A DNA stretch of 7,354 nt from assembly GCA_017651385.1 (NCBI GenBank), contig JAGCCY010000044.1, positions 1-7,354 of the forward strand, read 5' to 3'. Numbering within the stretch: the stretch's first letter is position 1; each line of letters starts with the position of its first letter. A model generated the notes under the pieces. The model ran no database searches. It saw only the letters and a program-made list of their open reading frames with translations, and was not told the DNA's origin. A program made the position numbers and the translations under genes. The stretch comes from Lachnospiraceae bacterium. Lineage in GTDB: Bacteria; Bacillota; Clostridia; Lachnospirales; Lachnospiraceae. This document shows, in pieces, positions 1 to 6,740 of the stretch.

Positions 1-926
1 CGTCCGAAAGAATTGTAGAGTATAGCGACCGAGCTTAGGCTTAAAGCGTTAAATGCGGCGGCTTTTATGACAAGATAACCTATATAGAAAACGTCGCTGA
101 ACAGATTGTTTGAAACATGCTGAGCCATAAAGCGTGCAAAGAACCGTTTTTTTGCATATTTCTTCTCTGTTTTATAGACATTGTCGTTGGCCTGTTTAAA
201 CCTGTCCATCAAAATATCCGAAACGCCCGGATTAAGCCTTATCTCTTTGGCATAATCGTTTAAATAGAATACTCTGTTCACATAGCTTCTCTTTCTTTCG
301 TCGGGATTTCTCTCAATACGGAGAAGATACGAAAGCTTGTTGAATATCTGATTAAACACAAAAGCAAGCACAAAAGAGACCACCGCAAATATAATCGAGA
401 ACTTATCCTTCATAAGGAAATAGATACCCGTCGATACAAATACGGTTATGCCCGAAACGGTATTCTGCACAAAAGAAACCATTCTTTCGATCTGTTTGTC
501 TATCTCGGAAAGCGCAAGCACCTGGTTGTTGTAAAATTCAGGATCGTCGTAGCATTCAAGATCGATATCCTTAACCTTTTCATACAAAAGCATCCTTACC
601 CGCTCCCGCACAATGGGTCTTCTCGTCTCGCCCACAAAGTCGCTTGCTATAACGGTAAATACCATGCCAAGGCTTATGAGCCCCGCCATCATAAGGACCA
701 CAAAAGCCACGCGCTTAAACGGATAGTGAAATTCCGCGGCTTCAAGAACATAACCGATCAGGACCGTATGCTCAAAGAATATCGAAACCTGGTTCCTCAT
801 GGCATCGAGACCGTAGAATATAAGGTATGAAGGGGCTGCCTTGAGCATAAGCTTCATCATGAACCAGTTGTTGGACACAACCGTTTTAAAAGACTGTTTT
901 GTCTTAGCTTTATCCTGCTTATTCAT
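1..926 (-). CDS. ABC exporter half-transporter, membrane domain only (3' end beyond the window)
   Basis: This is the second subunit of a probable heterodimeric ABC exporter; its substrate is unknown. I translated it by hand from ATG at 926: the frame stays open for 308 codons to the left edge, so the ATP-binding domain and stop lie outside. Hydrophobic spans fit the first five helices of an exporter membrane domain, at about residues 35-60, 72-96, 150-171, 176-195 and 272-303. The cytoplasmic stretch near residues 119-132 reads DIDLECYDDPEFYN and closely matches the same region of the upstream gene, which marks the two as paralogues. The N-terminus also aligns, with SFKxVxxNN at residues 12-20. 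The start is supported by a GGAGGTGA ribosome binding site and by a 4-base ATGA overlap with the preceding gene, which implies translational coupling. I cannot see whether its nucleotide-binding site is canonical or degenerate, as often happens in one half of such pairs. Confidence 0.9.
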   Translation of the reverse strand, partial: MNKQDKAKTKQSFKTVVSNNWFMMKLMLKAAPSYLIFYGLDAMRNQVSIFFEHTVLIGYVLEAAEFHYPFKRVAFVVLMMAGLISLGMVFTVIASDFVGETRRPIVRERVRMLLYEKVKDIDLECYDDPEFYNNQVLALSEIDKQIERMVSFVQNTVSGITVFVSTGIYFLMKDKFSIIFAVVSFVLAFVFNQIFNKLSYLLRIERNPDERKRSYVNRVFYLNDYAKEIRLNPGVSDILMDRFKQANDNVYKTEKKYAKKRFFARFMAQHVSNNLFSDVFYIGYLVIKAAAFNALSLSSVAILYNSFG

Positions 927-2776
927 ACGATCACCTCCCCTTCTTCCTCGATCGAGAGATAATTCATGGCCTGACGGCGGTACATCTTCGCATACTGCCC
1001 GTCAAGCTTCATAAGCTCTTCATGCGAACCTTCTTCTATAAGGCGCCCTTTTTCAAGCATAAAGACCTTGTCACAGTTTTTTACCGAAGAAAGTCTGTGA
1101 GAGATAAAGAGCATCGTATGGTCCTTGCCCTCTTTCATGATATTCTTAAAAAGTTCGTATTCGGCTATCGGATCGAGCGCACTTGAGGGCTCGTCAAATA
1201 TCTTGACCGGCGATTCCTTAAGGAATGTCCTCGCAACCGCAAGCTTCTGGCTCTCGCCTCCCGATAATACCGCACCTTCCTCGTCAAACTCTTTGGTCAT
1301 CATGGTATTTATACCGTCTTTAAGCGTTACGACCTTATCGTACACACCCGCACGCTTTAAAGCTCTTATGACGGCTTCATCCTCATTGTCAAAATGTCTT
1401 CCCATGAGGATGTTTTCTTTTATCGTCATGCCGAATATCTTAAAATCCTGGAAAGTCGTCGCAAAGATCTCTCTGTAGGCATGAAGATTGTAGGTCTTTA
1501 TATCCCGACCGTTATATAAGATCATACCTTCGTTTGGATCGTAAAGGCGGAGCATAAGCTTTATTATCGTTGTTTTGCCCGCTCCGTTATGGCCTACCAA
1601 AGCCGCGATCTCGTCTTTATTTATCTTAAAAGAAAGATCTTTGATCGTCCTTTCGTCCTTATATGAAAAAGAAACGTTCCTAAACTCGATACTTTCAAAT
1701 TCACCCGACGGAATATCGCCGTCAAGATCCTCGGGGATCTCCTCCTTATATTCAAGGAAACCTCTGAGATTATTGATAAATATGCCGTTTTTGTTAAGTG
1801 CCATTATCGAATCGAAAAGGCCTATGAGTATCCATGTCGAAGCGACCATAAGGCTTGACATGATGGTAAGCTGTGCAAGCGATATCGAACCCTTTACGCC
1901 GGCCCTGTATGAGGCATATAAAAGAACGCCTTCAAATATGGCGGTAAACGTAAAAGTGATACGCCAGAAATTAAGATGCATATTTACAAAAGAATATTTT
2001 TTCGCAACTTTGACATTACTCTTTGTGGCATCCCTGAACTGTCTTTTCATGATGGAAAAGATGTTGGAAAGCCTGATCTCCTTAGCGCCGTCCGGAAGGT
2101 ACATCATACGGCTTACATAGTTTATGACCTTTTCGTTCGGAGCCTGTTCCTTATAGCGCTTAAATTCCGCTTTGTTTTTAAGGTTTGCGAACACGAAATT
2201 ACCGATAAGCGGGAAGATTATAAAGAGGACCGAAAGCTTATCTATATCAAACATAAGCTTAAATACATATGCCGTAGCCGCAGCACCGACGATAACGCCC
2301 CAGAAATTCTTTATGATATCGGCAACCTTTATATCCGCTCCGTCGATAGCCATGGTATAGCGGTTATAAAAATCGGGATCCTCATAACATTTAAGGTCAA
2401 CATTTGCTGCCTTTCTGTAGAGTTTTGAATAAATACCGCCGTAGAGTTTCGTTCTTTCAAGCGGAAAAACGACATTTTCGCAATACTGATAGTATGCGTT
2501 CGAGATAAAAAAGAACAGACCGCTTAACCCGATGAAGATAAGGATGGTCTTATAATCCTCTCCCGCATCGAGTCCGCCTATTACTCTTTTCATAAAGATA
2601 CCGTCAAAAAATACCCACTCAAAATAGCCCGTAAGCATGGAAAAAAACGAATTGATCACGATGGATCTGCTTATAGACCCGCCAAGTCTGACGGCGAAGA
2701 TATTGTTTCCGGCAACCTGTTTAAACGACAGCTTGTCCTTTTTGGGTGAAGCCTCACCCGCGCTTTCTTTTCCCAT
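923..2776 (-). CDS. ABC exporter half-transporter, membrane domain fused to ATPase domain
   Basis: This is a complete exporter-type half-transporter of 617 residues (start at 2776), predicted to sit in the cytoplasmic membrane and pair with the product of the overlapping downstream gene. Numbered from that start, hydrophobic helices lie at about 39-60, 77-97, 155-175, 181-199, 268-290 and 301-325. A cytoplasmic stretch with CYEDPDFYNRY at 130-140 is shared with the partner. The ATPase domain (about 362-605) has all its motifs: Walker A GHNGAGKT (395-402), Q-loop glutamine 443, signature LSGGE (504-508), Walker B ending in Asp528 with catalytic Glu529, D-loop SALD (532-535) and switch His560. 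It should therefore be a working ATPase half. The frame is also open up to an ATG at 2821, but that site has no Shine-Dalgarno and abuts a terminator tail. The partner's N-terminus matches the shorter form. The substrate could be a peptide, lipid or drug; no neighbour settles it. Confidence 0.93.
   Translation of the reverse strand: MGKESAGEASPKKDKLSFKQVAGNNIFAVRLGGSISRSIVINSFFSMLTGYFEWVFFDGIFMKRVIGGLDAGEDYKTILIFIGLSGLFFFISNAYYQYCENVVFPLERTKLYGGIYSKLYRKAANVDLKCYEDPDFYNRYTMAIDGADIKVADIIKNFWGVIVGAAATAYVFKLMFDIDKLSVLFIIFPLIGNFVFANLKNKAEFKRYKEQAPNEKVINYVSRMMYLPDGAKEIRLSNIFSIMKRQFRDATKSNVKVAKKYSFVNMHLNFWRITFTFTAIFEGVLLYASYRAGVKGSISLAQLTIMSSLMVASTWILIGLFDSIMALNKNGIFINNLRGFLEYKEEIPEDLDGDIPSGEFESIEFRNVSFSYKDERTIKDLSFKINKDEIAALVGHNGAGKTTIIKLMLRLYDPNEGMILYNGRDIKTYNLHAYREIFATTFQDFKIFGMTIKENILMGRHFDNEDEAVIRALKRAGVYDKVVTLKDGINTMMTKEFDEEGAVLSGGESQKLAVARTFLKESPVKIFDEPSSALDPIAEYELFKNIMKEGKDHTMLFISHRLSSVKNCDKVFMLEKGRLIEEGSHEELMKLDGQYAKMYRRQAMNYLSIEEEGEVIV
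931..938 (-). promoter_or_regulatory. Ribosome binding site of the second ABC gene
   Basis: GGAGGTGA on the minus strand is complementary to the 16S rRNA 3' end. Its GGAGG core sits 7 bases before the ATG at 926, inside the last codons of the preceding ABC gene. A near-perfect site embedded in the upstream gene, together with the ATGA overlap, suggests that the two subunits are made in similar amounts. Confidence 0.8.
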
Positions 2777-2784
2777 AACCTTAA

Positions 2785-2788
2785 CCTC
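2785..2788 (-). promoter_or_regulatory. Ribosome binding site deciding the start of the first ABC gene
   Basis: GAGG (within AGAGGTT) lies 8 bases upstream of the ATG at 2776, which is ideal spacing. The alternative in-frame ATG at 2821 is preceded only by an A/T-rich stretch, so the shorter protein is favoured. Confidence 0.65.
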
Positions 2789-2822
2789 TGAACCCTGATA
2801 ATGAACTAAAATGCAGTCCATT

Positions 2823-2852
2823 ATTATATAAAAACAGCCGCAGTGAAAGACA
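2823..2852 (-). promoter_or_regulatory. Possible promoter for the ABC pair, overlapping the terminator
   Basis: A perfect TATAAT (2823-2828, minus strand) follows directly after the terminator T-tract. With normal spacing the -35 box would fall in the hairpin loop and arm, where only poor matches such as TGTCTT (2847-2852, 18-base spacer) exist. Transcription would begin near 2816 and leave a leader of about 40 bases before the ATG at 2776. The -10 is good and the -35 is weak. A promoter is needed here if the terminator is efficient, but this one is tentative. Confidence 0.35.
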
Positions 2853-2870
2853 CTGCGGCCTTTTTAAAAA
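2830..2870 (-). terminator. Strong intrinsic terminator, probably bidirectional
   Basis: A perfect 9-bp stem, GCCGCAGTG (2837-2845) with CACTGCGGC (2851-2859), closes a 5-base loop. On the minus strand it is followed by TGTTTTT; on the plus strand by CTTTTT. A-tracts on the opposite sides can extend the stem. It ends the transcript carrying the oxidoreductase, eight bases past its stop codon, and separates it from the ABC pair. The symmetry means it could also stop plus-strand transcription. Confidence 0.92.
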
Positions 2871-2878
2871 ATCTTTGT

Positions 2879-3850
2879 TTATTCAAACGGATATTTAATG
2901 CCCCACATTGCTCTTAATTCATCCATCTGTTTCATGATCCTTATCGTTTCCTTATGAGGCATTTCGTTGCATTCTATTCTACCCTCACTTAATGCCTTTT
3001 GGCAAGCGATAACTTCATATTCGTAACCGTTTACCTGAGAAGGTACCAATGCTTCTTTGATAAGATTGTGATCCGGACCGTAAACTTCGATCTTTTCGGG
3101 ATTATTTATGTTGGTAACCGTAATATATCCCTTGGATCCGCAGATCATACCCAGTCTTCCGCTCGGAGAAAGAAAACTTGCCGTAAGATTTGCAAGAATG
3201 TTTCCTTCGTATTCGATACATATGCTGTCCGAAGAATCGACACCCGTGTCAAAATATGTGCAGGTCCCGCTTAACTTCTTTACCTTATCCCCCAGAAACA
3301 TCGAAGCAAAATTGATCGAATATACACCGAGATCCAAGAGTGCTCCGCCCGCAAGTTCGGGATCGTAAGTACGTCTTATATGTGATATCGGATAAGAAAG
3401 ATCGGCAAATACAGTAGCTACTTCACCGATTATGCCCGAGCTTATAAGATCCTCGATAAGCTTGCGGCTGGGCATATATCTCGTCCAGATCGCCTCAGTC
3501 ATAAGAAGGTTTTTCTTTTCGGCGATCTCAAGGATCTCTTCAGCCTGCCTTGCATTCGCTGTAAATGATTTTTCGATAAGTGTGTTCTTACCGTGATCAA
3601 GACATAACTTTGCGTGAGCATAATGGTGTGAATGAGGGGTTGCAATATACACAAGATCGACCTTGTCGTCTTTTAACATATCCTCATATGAACCGTATGC
3701 GACTTTAACGCCCCACTTATCGGCAAAAGCTTGTGACTTTGCCATATCACGGGATGCAACGGCATAGAGCTCTATGCTGTCATCAAGCCCGTTGATAGCT
3801 GTTGCCATACTTGTGGCAATATTTCCCGCTCCTAAAATACCTACTTTCAT
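2879..3850 (-). CDS. Gfo/Idh/MocA-family NAD(P)-dependent oxidoreductase
   Basis: This is a 323-residue cytoplasmic oxidoreductase of the family that includes glucose-fructose oxidoreductase, inositol dehydrogenase and dimeric dihydrodiol dehydrogenase. The N-terminal Rossmann fold has the dinucleotide motif GAGNIA at 7-12, then ATPHSHH (70-76). The family's EKP motif appears as Glu93-Lys94-Ser95. The second half has the typical TEAIWTRYMPS (118-128) and GGALLDLGVY (168-177), in which Asp173 and Tyr177 fall where dihydrodiol-dehydrogenase-like members have active-site residues. Length and both domains are complete. The start has a GGAGG (3860-3864) nine bases upstream. It follows the HD-GYP gene by 60 bases on the same strand and ends just before a strong terminator. 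The substrate is probably a sugar, polyol or related compound, but neither sequence nor neighbours show which one. A link to the HD-GYP protein is co-transcription at most. Confidence 0.9.
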   Translation of the reverse strand: MKVGILGAGNIATSMATAINGLDDSIELYAVASRDMAKSQAFADKWGVKVAYGSYEDMLKDDKVDLVYIATPHSHHYAHAKLCLDHGKNTLIEKSFTANARQAEEILEIAEKKNLLMTEAIWTRYMPSRKLIEDLISSGIIGEVATVFADLSYPISHIRRTYDPELAGGALLDLGVYSINFASMFLGDKVKKLSGTCTYFDTGVDSSDSICIEYEGNILANLTASFLSPSGRLGMICGSKGYITVTNINNPEKIEVYGPDHNLIKEALVPSQVNGYEYEVIACQKALSEGRIECNEMPHKETIRIMKQMDELRAMWGIKYPFE

Positions 3851-3903
3851 ATTTGTCCCCCTCCGATCTTTCTGCCGCTTAAACGGTCTTACCTGCGGCT
3901 CTC

Positions 3904-3932
3904 ATTATGTTTAGTCTCTTTTATCGTTTGCA
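3904..3932 (-). promoter_or_regulatory. Weak candidate promoter for the oxidoreductase gene
   Basis: CATAAT (3904-3909, one mismatch to TATAAT) lies 17 bases downstream of TGCAAA (3927-3932, three of six matches to TTGACA). It sits across the end of the HD-GYP gene and would start a transcript near 3897, about 47 bases before the oxidoreductase ATG. Without it, the oxidoreductase would be read from the HD-GYP promoter, since no terminator separates them. The call rests on one decent box and good spacing only. Confidence 0.25.
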
Positions 3933-5986
3933 TCGGATGCAACGGCCCTTACTTCGTCAAGGGCGTTTTCAAATGCTTCCACCACAGCAGGATCGAAAGC
4001 CGTTCCGGCATCCTGTCTTATCATATCAACAGCTTTTTCAAACGGAAAGGCATCTTTATATACACGCTTCGATACAAGAGCATCAAATACATCGGCAACG
4101 GCCATAACTCTTGCAGATAACGGGATCTTCTCTCCGGATATGCCGTCCGGATATCCTTTTCCGTTCCATTTTTCGTGATGATAGTGCGCCAGTTCTTTTG
4201 CCTCATTAAGGTAGCCCGAATCGGGAACCTGCTCGATAACTCGGCTTATTACCTCATAGCCTGCGGTAGTATGCTGCTTCATCTTTTCATATTCTTCATC
4301 CGTAAGCTTGCCCGGCTTACAAAGGATATTGTCGGATACACGTATCTTTCCTATATCGTGAAGCGGCGCGGACTTTACAACATTTTCAATGTATCTGTCG
4401 GAAAGGAGATCTTCGTGCAAGCCCATCTCACGCATCTTCTTTAATATGATCTCCACATATGCTGCTGTCTTCTTGATATGCTGTCCGGTGTTCTTATCAC
4501 GGTTTTCTACCATATCTGCCAAGACCATGATAAGTGCATTCTGCATTTCGGAGATCGTCCTTGTCTTTTTGTCGAGCTCCTCGACATGCTCCATCGTATC
4601 TTCCGTCATCTTAAGGAAAGCGTAATACAGGTTTTCGACCTCATCACCGGTATTGATCGCAAGCTTTCTGATCTTTTCAACGTTGTCGGAAAGATCTTCA
4701 TCCGTATTATATAAAAATGCAGCGGTCCTTAAAGTGATCGAATCAATGGGATATACGATACAGTAATCCACGAACCATACCACAACGGCAACGATAAGTA
4801 TTACAAAGCCAAGGAATAAAAATACCATCTGGGTAAAGAAACTCAACTGGCTTTCGGCTAAAATGGACATCGCAATATCCGTTCCGACATAAGCCACGCA
4901 TTCGCCTTCCGCGTTCTTTAAAGGCGTATATGCCGTAAGCAGCCACCCGTAAGTGTCGTTTGTGACTATAGGATCTATCTCCTCGCCCGCAAACAGTTTC
5001 GGAAGATATTTTTTAAAAGAATCGTCAAATACTATTAAAGCACCCGGGTTGGCTCCCTCAAGTTCGGGAGTATCAAGATCGAATACGACCCTGCAGCCTA
5101 TGGGCTCGATCCTGTATACGTACAGATACTCGATCTCCCTTGAAGACTCTCTGATCATTTCGAGTCTTTCTTCGGTTTCTTTGTATCCGTCCGCAAAATC
5201 GCCGAGTTTAATGTATTCGTCAATCTTCTCGGGATCGATATATTCCTTTGCAAGATTGGCGACCGAAAGAGCATTCTTTGCATACTCATCTATGATCGAA
5301 TTACGATACAGGACAAAACTGATCGTCGTTGCGGCCGCGGCAAGGATAACAAGCGCAACGGAAAGAATAAGGATGATCCTCGATCTTAAGAATATCGATC
5401 TGCACTTTATCTTCTTGACTTTTTGAATATCTTCGTCCGATAGAGGGGTCTGACGCCAACCGTAAAAATACAGCCGGCTTTTTAAAGACTCCGGCAAAAA
5501 CTTAATGATCAAAAGCACAAGAAGGACTGTGATTGTCTTATCGAGACAATCAAATGCAAGATCCGTAAAATATCCCGATGTCGGAAAGCCCGACAATAAC
5601 CACGGAAGTATACCGCCCAGACCGCCGCCTATCAAAGTCAAAACTATGATAAACAAAACTGTGGTGTACACCTTCTTAAGCCAGCCTTTTTCAAACATGA
5701 AAGTAGCTGCCACAGCTATAAGTACATTTAAAACTCCGTAATAGATTGAAGAAAAATCGGTGATGCCACGACAGAGATTAGTAAAAAATCCTACGAAGAT
5801 TCCCGGCAGATAGCCTCCGATGACCGCAGCCAATACAGTCCCGACAGTGTCCATCCAGATCGGAACATTGATCAATCCCACCAGAAAAGATAAGATAAGA
5901 TTTAACGCTATACATGCTATGCTCATTAAAAAGACAGGAAAATAATTATTCTTGTCTTTATGCAGATAATCGATAAATTTTTCCAT
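3911..5986 (-). CDS. Membrane-bound HD-GYP receptor (probable cyclic di-GMP phosphodiesterase) with ECF-S-like and Cache-like sensor regions
   Basis: This 691-residue protein is a predicted sensor that breaks down cyclic di-GMP in response to an external signal. Residues 15-165 are a multi-pass hydrophobic region with MDTVGTVLAAVIGGYLPG at 45-62, which resembles S-components of ECF vitamin transporters. A helix at about 203-227, an extracytoplasmic segment of about 155 residues (229-384) resembling Cache sensor domains (DTYGWLLTAYTPL at 344-356) and a helix at 385-411 follow. A HAMP-like linker (412-462) and a short coiled coil lead to the HD-GYP domain (about 482-682). That domain keeps His503, HDIGK (543-547), KPGKL (557-561), His572, His603-His604, GYP (611-613) and Asp632, so it should be active. 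The Glu that binds a third metal in some members is Asn499 here. It has its own promoter and an AGGGGG site close to the ATG. The signal and the controlled output (motility, adhesion or matrix) are not visible. Confidence 0.92.
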   Translation of the reverse strand: MEKFIDYLHKDKNNYFPVFLMSIACIALNLILSFLVGLINVPIWMDTVGTVLAAVIGGYLPGIFVGFFTNLCRGITDFSSIYYGVLNVLIAVAATFMFEKGWLKKVYTTVLFIIVLTLIGGGLGGILPWLLSGFPTSGYFTDLAFDCLDKTITVLLVLLIIKFLPESLKSRLYFYGWRQTPLSDEDIQKVKKIKCRSIFLRSRIILILSVALVILAAAATTISFVLYRNSIIDEYAKNALSVANLAKEYIDPEKIDEYIKLGDFADGYKETEERLEMIRESSREIEYLYVYRIEPIGCRVVFDLDTPELEGANPGALIVFDDSFKKYLPKLFAGEEIDPIVTNDTYGWLLTAYTPLKNAEGECVAYVGTDIAMSILAESQLSFFTQMVFLFLGFVILIVAVVVWFVDYCIVYPIDSITLRTAAFLYNTDEDLSDNVEKIRKLAINTGDEVENLYYAFLKMTEDTMEHVEELDKKTRTISEMQNALIMVLADMVENRDKNTGQHIKKTAAYVEIILKKMREMGLHEDLLSDRYIENVVKSAPLHDIGKIRVSDNILCKPGKLTDEEYEKMKQHTTAGYEVISRVIEQVPDSGYLNEAKELAHYHHEKWNGKGYPDGISGEKIPLSARVMAVADVFDALVSKRVYKDAFPFEKAVDMIRQDAGTAFDPAVVEAFENALDEVRAVASDANDKRD
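3928..3942. repeat. Short perfect inverted repeat at the end of the HD-GYP gene
   Basis: TTGCATC and GATGCAA form 7-base arms around a single central base. It lies within the last codons of the HD-GYP gene and overlaps the -35 box of the candidate oxidoreductase promoter. With almost no loop it suits a dimeric DNA-binding protein better than an RNA hairpin. It may equally be chance. Confidence 0.35.
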
Positions 5987-5990
5987 AATT

Positions 5991-5996
5991 CCCCCT
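5991..5996 (-). promoter_or_regulatory. Ribosome binding site of the HD-GYP gene
   Basis: AGGGGG on the minus strand ends 4 bases before the ATG at 5986. Counting from its AGG part the spacing is 7 bases. It supports this start; no alternative start with a better site was seen. Confidence 0.6.
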
Positions 5997-6046
5997 GAAA
6001 ACGAAAAAACTTATCCCACGACCATCTGTTTCCATTCCCAATTCTC

Positions 6047-6081
6047 GTCTGTAATTATATCATATCGGCGATAATTTACAA
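6047..6081 (-). promoter_or_regulatory. Sigma-A-type promoter with extended -10 for the HD-GYP gene
   Basis: A perfect -10 TATAAT (6054-6059) is preceded by TG one base upstream, giving an extended -10 (TGATATAAT). A -35 box TTGTAA (6076-6081, four of six matches) lies 16 bases away. The predicted start is near 6047, giving a leader of about 60 bases. No known riboswitch fits in so short a leader. The promoter lies wholly in the gap after plsY, so the receptor gene begins its own transcription unit, although read-through from plsY is possible because I see no terminator between them. Confidence 0.75.
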
Positions 6082-6101
6082 ACAATTTGTATAATGCTTT
6101 A

Positions 6102-6734
6102 TCAACTTTTTTTAATGGAAAATGTGCTCTCTTCATGGTTCATGAGCTTTATGAAGTTGCTTTTGTGTCTGACTATTACCAATAGTGCAGACAATAGACA
6201 CAATAGCCATACCGAAAACGATTCGGGACCCAGTATATAAAGAACTATCGGGCATGTTAAGGAAGCCGTGCACGATGCAACCGACATATATCTTAAAAGA
6301 TATAAGACCGTAAAGAATACGACCATGGCTATAAGTGCCATACGCCAGTCCACGAACCATGTCGTGGCAAAGCCCGCCATAAAAGCCTTGCCGCCCTTAA
6401 GACTGTACCAAACCGGAAAACAATGCCCCAGCATGCACATAAGACCCGAAAAAGCTGCTCCGAAATGCCAAAGATCAAAAGTATCCTTCATATACATGGC
6501 TGAAAGCCAGACACAAAGAGCAGTCTTACCCACATCAAAAAGAAGTACCGACCATGATACGATACCGTTTCCGTATACCCTTTTATAATTGGTAAAGCCG
6601 GGGTTACCGCTTCCTTTCGTCCTTATATCCTCATGATGAAAAAGCTTTGATGCGATGATCGCACCGTTAAGTCCGGCAAAAAGATATGAAACGATCGCGA
6701 TAACGATCAGCGAGACCCAAAACCTTGATTCCAT
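6102..6734 (-). CDS. plsY: Glycerol-3-phosphate acyltransferase PlsY (acyl-phosphate dependent)
   Basis: PlsY is a polytopic membrane enzyme that moves an acyl chain from acyl-phosphate to the sn-1 position of glycerol-3-phosphate, the first step of phospholipid synthesis in most Gram-positives. The 210 residues are the usual family length and show its motifs in order: GSGNPGFTN (41-49; usual form GSGNxGATN), a FDVGK helix (66-70), GHCFPVWYSLKGGK (103-116), RYMSVAS (148-154) and RHKSNFIKL (189-197). Hydrophobic stretches at about 6-28, 58-80, 91-108, 117-147, 151-168 and 171-188 fit a multi-helix membrane protein. Two positions differ from the usual form: Phe47 for Ala, and Ala117 for the Gly after KGGK. 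The gene starts six bases after the fakA stop, and its GGAG site (6744-6747) lies at the end of fakA, so coupled translation is likely. FakA-type kinases supply acyl-phosphate, so the pairing makes metabolic sense. Confidence 0.93.
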   Translation of the reverse strand: MESRFWVSLIVIAIVSYLFAGLNGAIIASKLFHHEDIRTKGSGNPGFTNYKRVYGNGIVSWSVLLFDVGKTALCVWLSAMYMKDTFDLWHFGAAFSGLMCMLGHCFPVWYSLKGGKAFMAGFATTWFVDWRMALIAMVVFFTVLYLLRYMSVASCTASLTCPIVLYILGPESFSVWLLCLLSALLVIVRHKSNFIKLMNHEESTFSIKKS

Positions 6735-6740
6735 TTTCTT

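Noticed and set aside
1575..2120. Long plus-strand open frames opposite the ABC gene, and similar ones opposite other genes
   Set aside because: They are antisense to genes with clear family motifs, have no recognisable domains or ribosome binding sites, and look like codon-usage shadows.
3874..3899. Hairpin GCCGC/GCGGC between the HD-GYP and oxidoreductase genes as a terminator
   Set aside because: The stem is only 5 bp with a 16-base loop, and no T-tract follows on the minus strand. It would not be an efficient terminator.
5987..6047. Cyclic di-GMP riboswitch in the leader of the HD-GYP gene
   Set aside because: The leader is only about 60 bases and lacks the conserved core and paired helices of the known cyclic di-GMP aptamers.
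6075..6095. Plus-strand promoter (TTTACA and TATAAT) in the plsY/HD-GYP gap
   Set aside because: The boxes are only 9 bases apart and no plus-strand gene follows; the TATAAT is part of an A/T-rich spacer.
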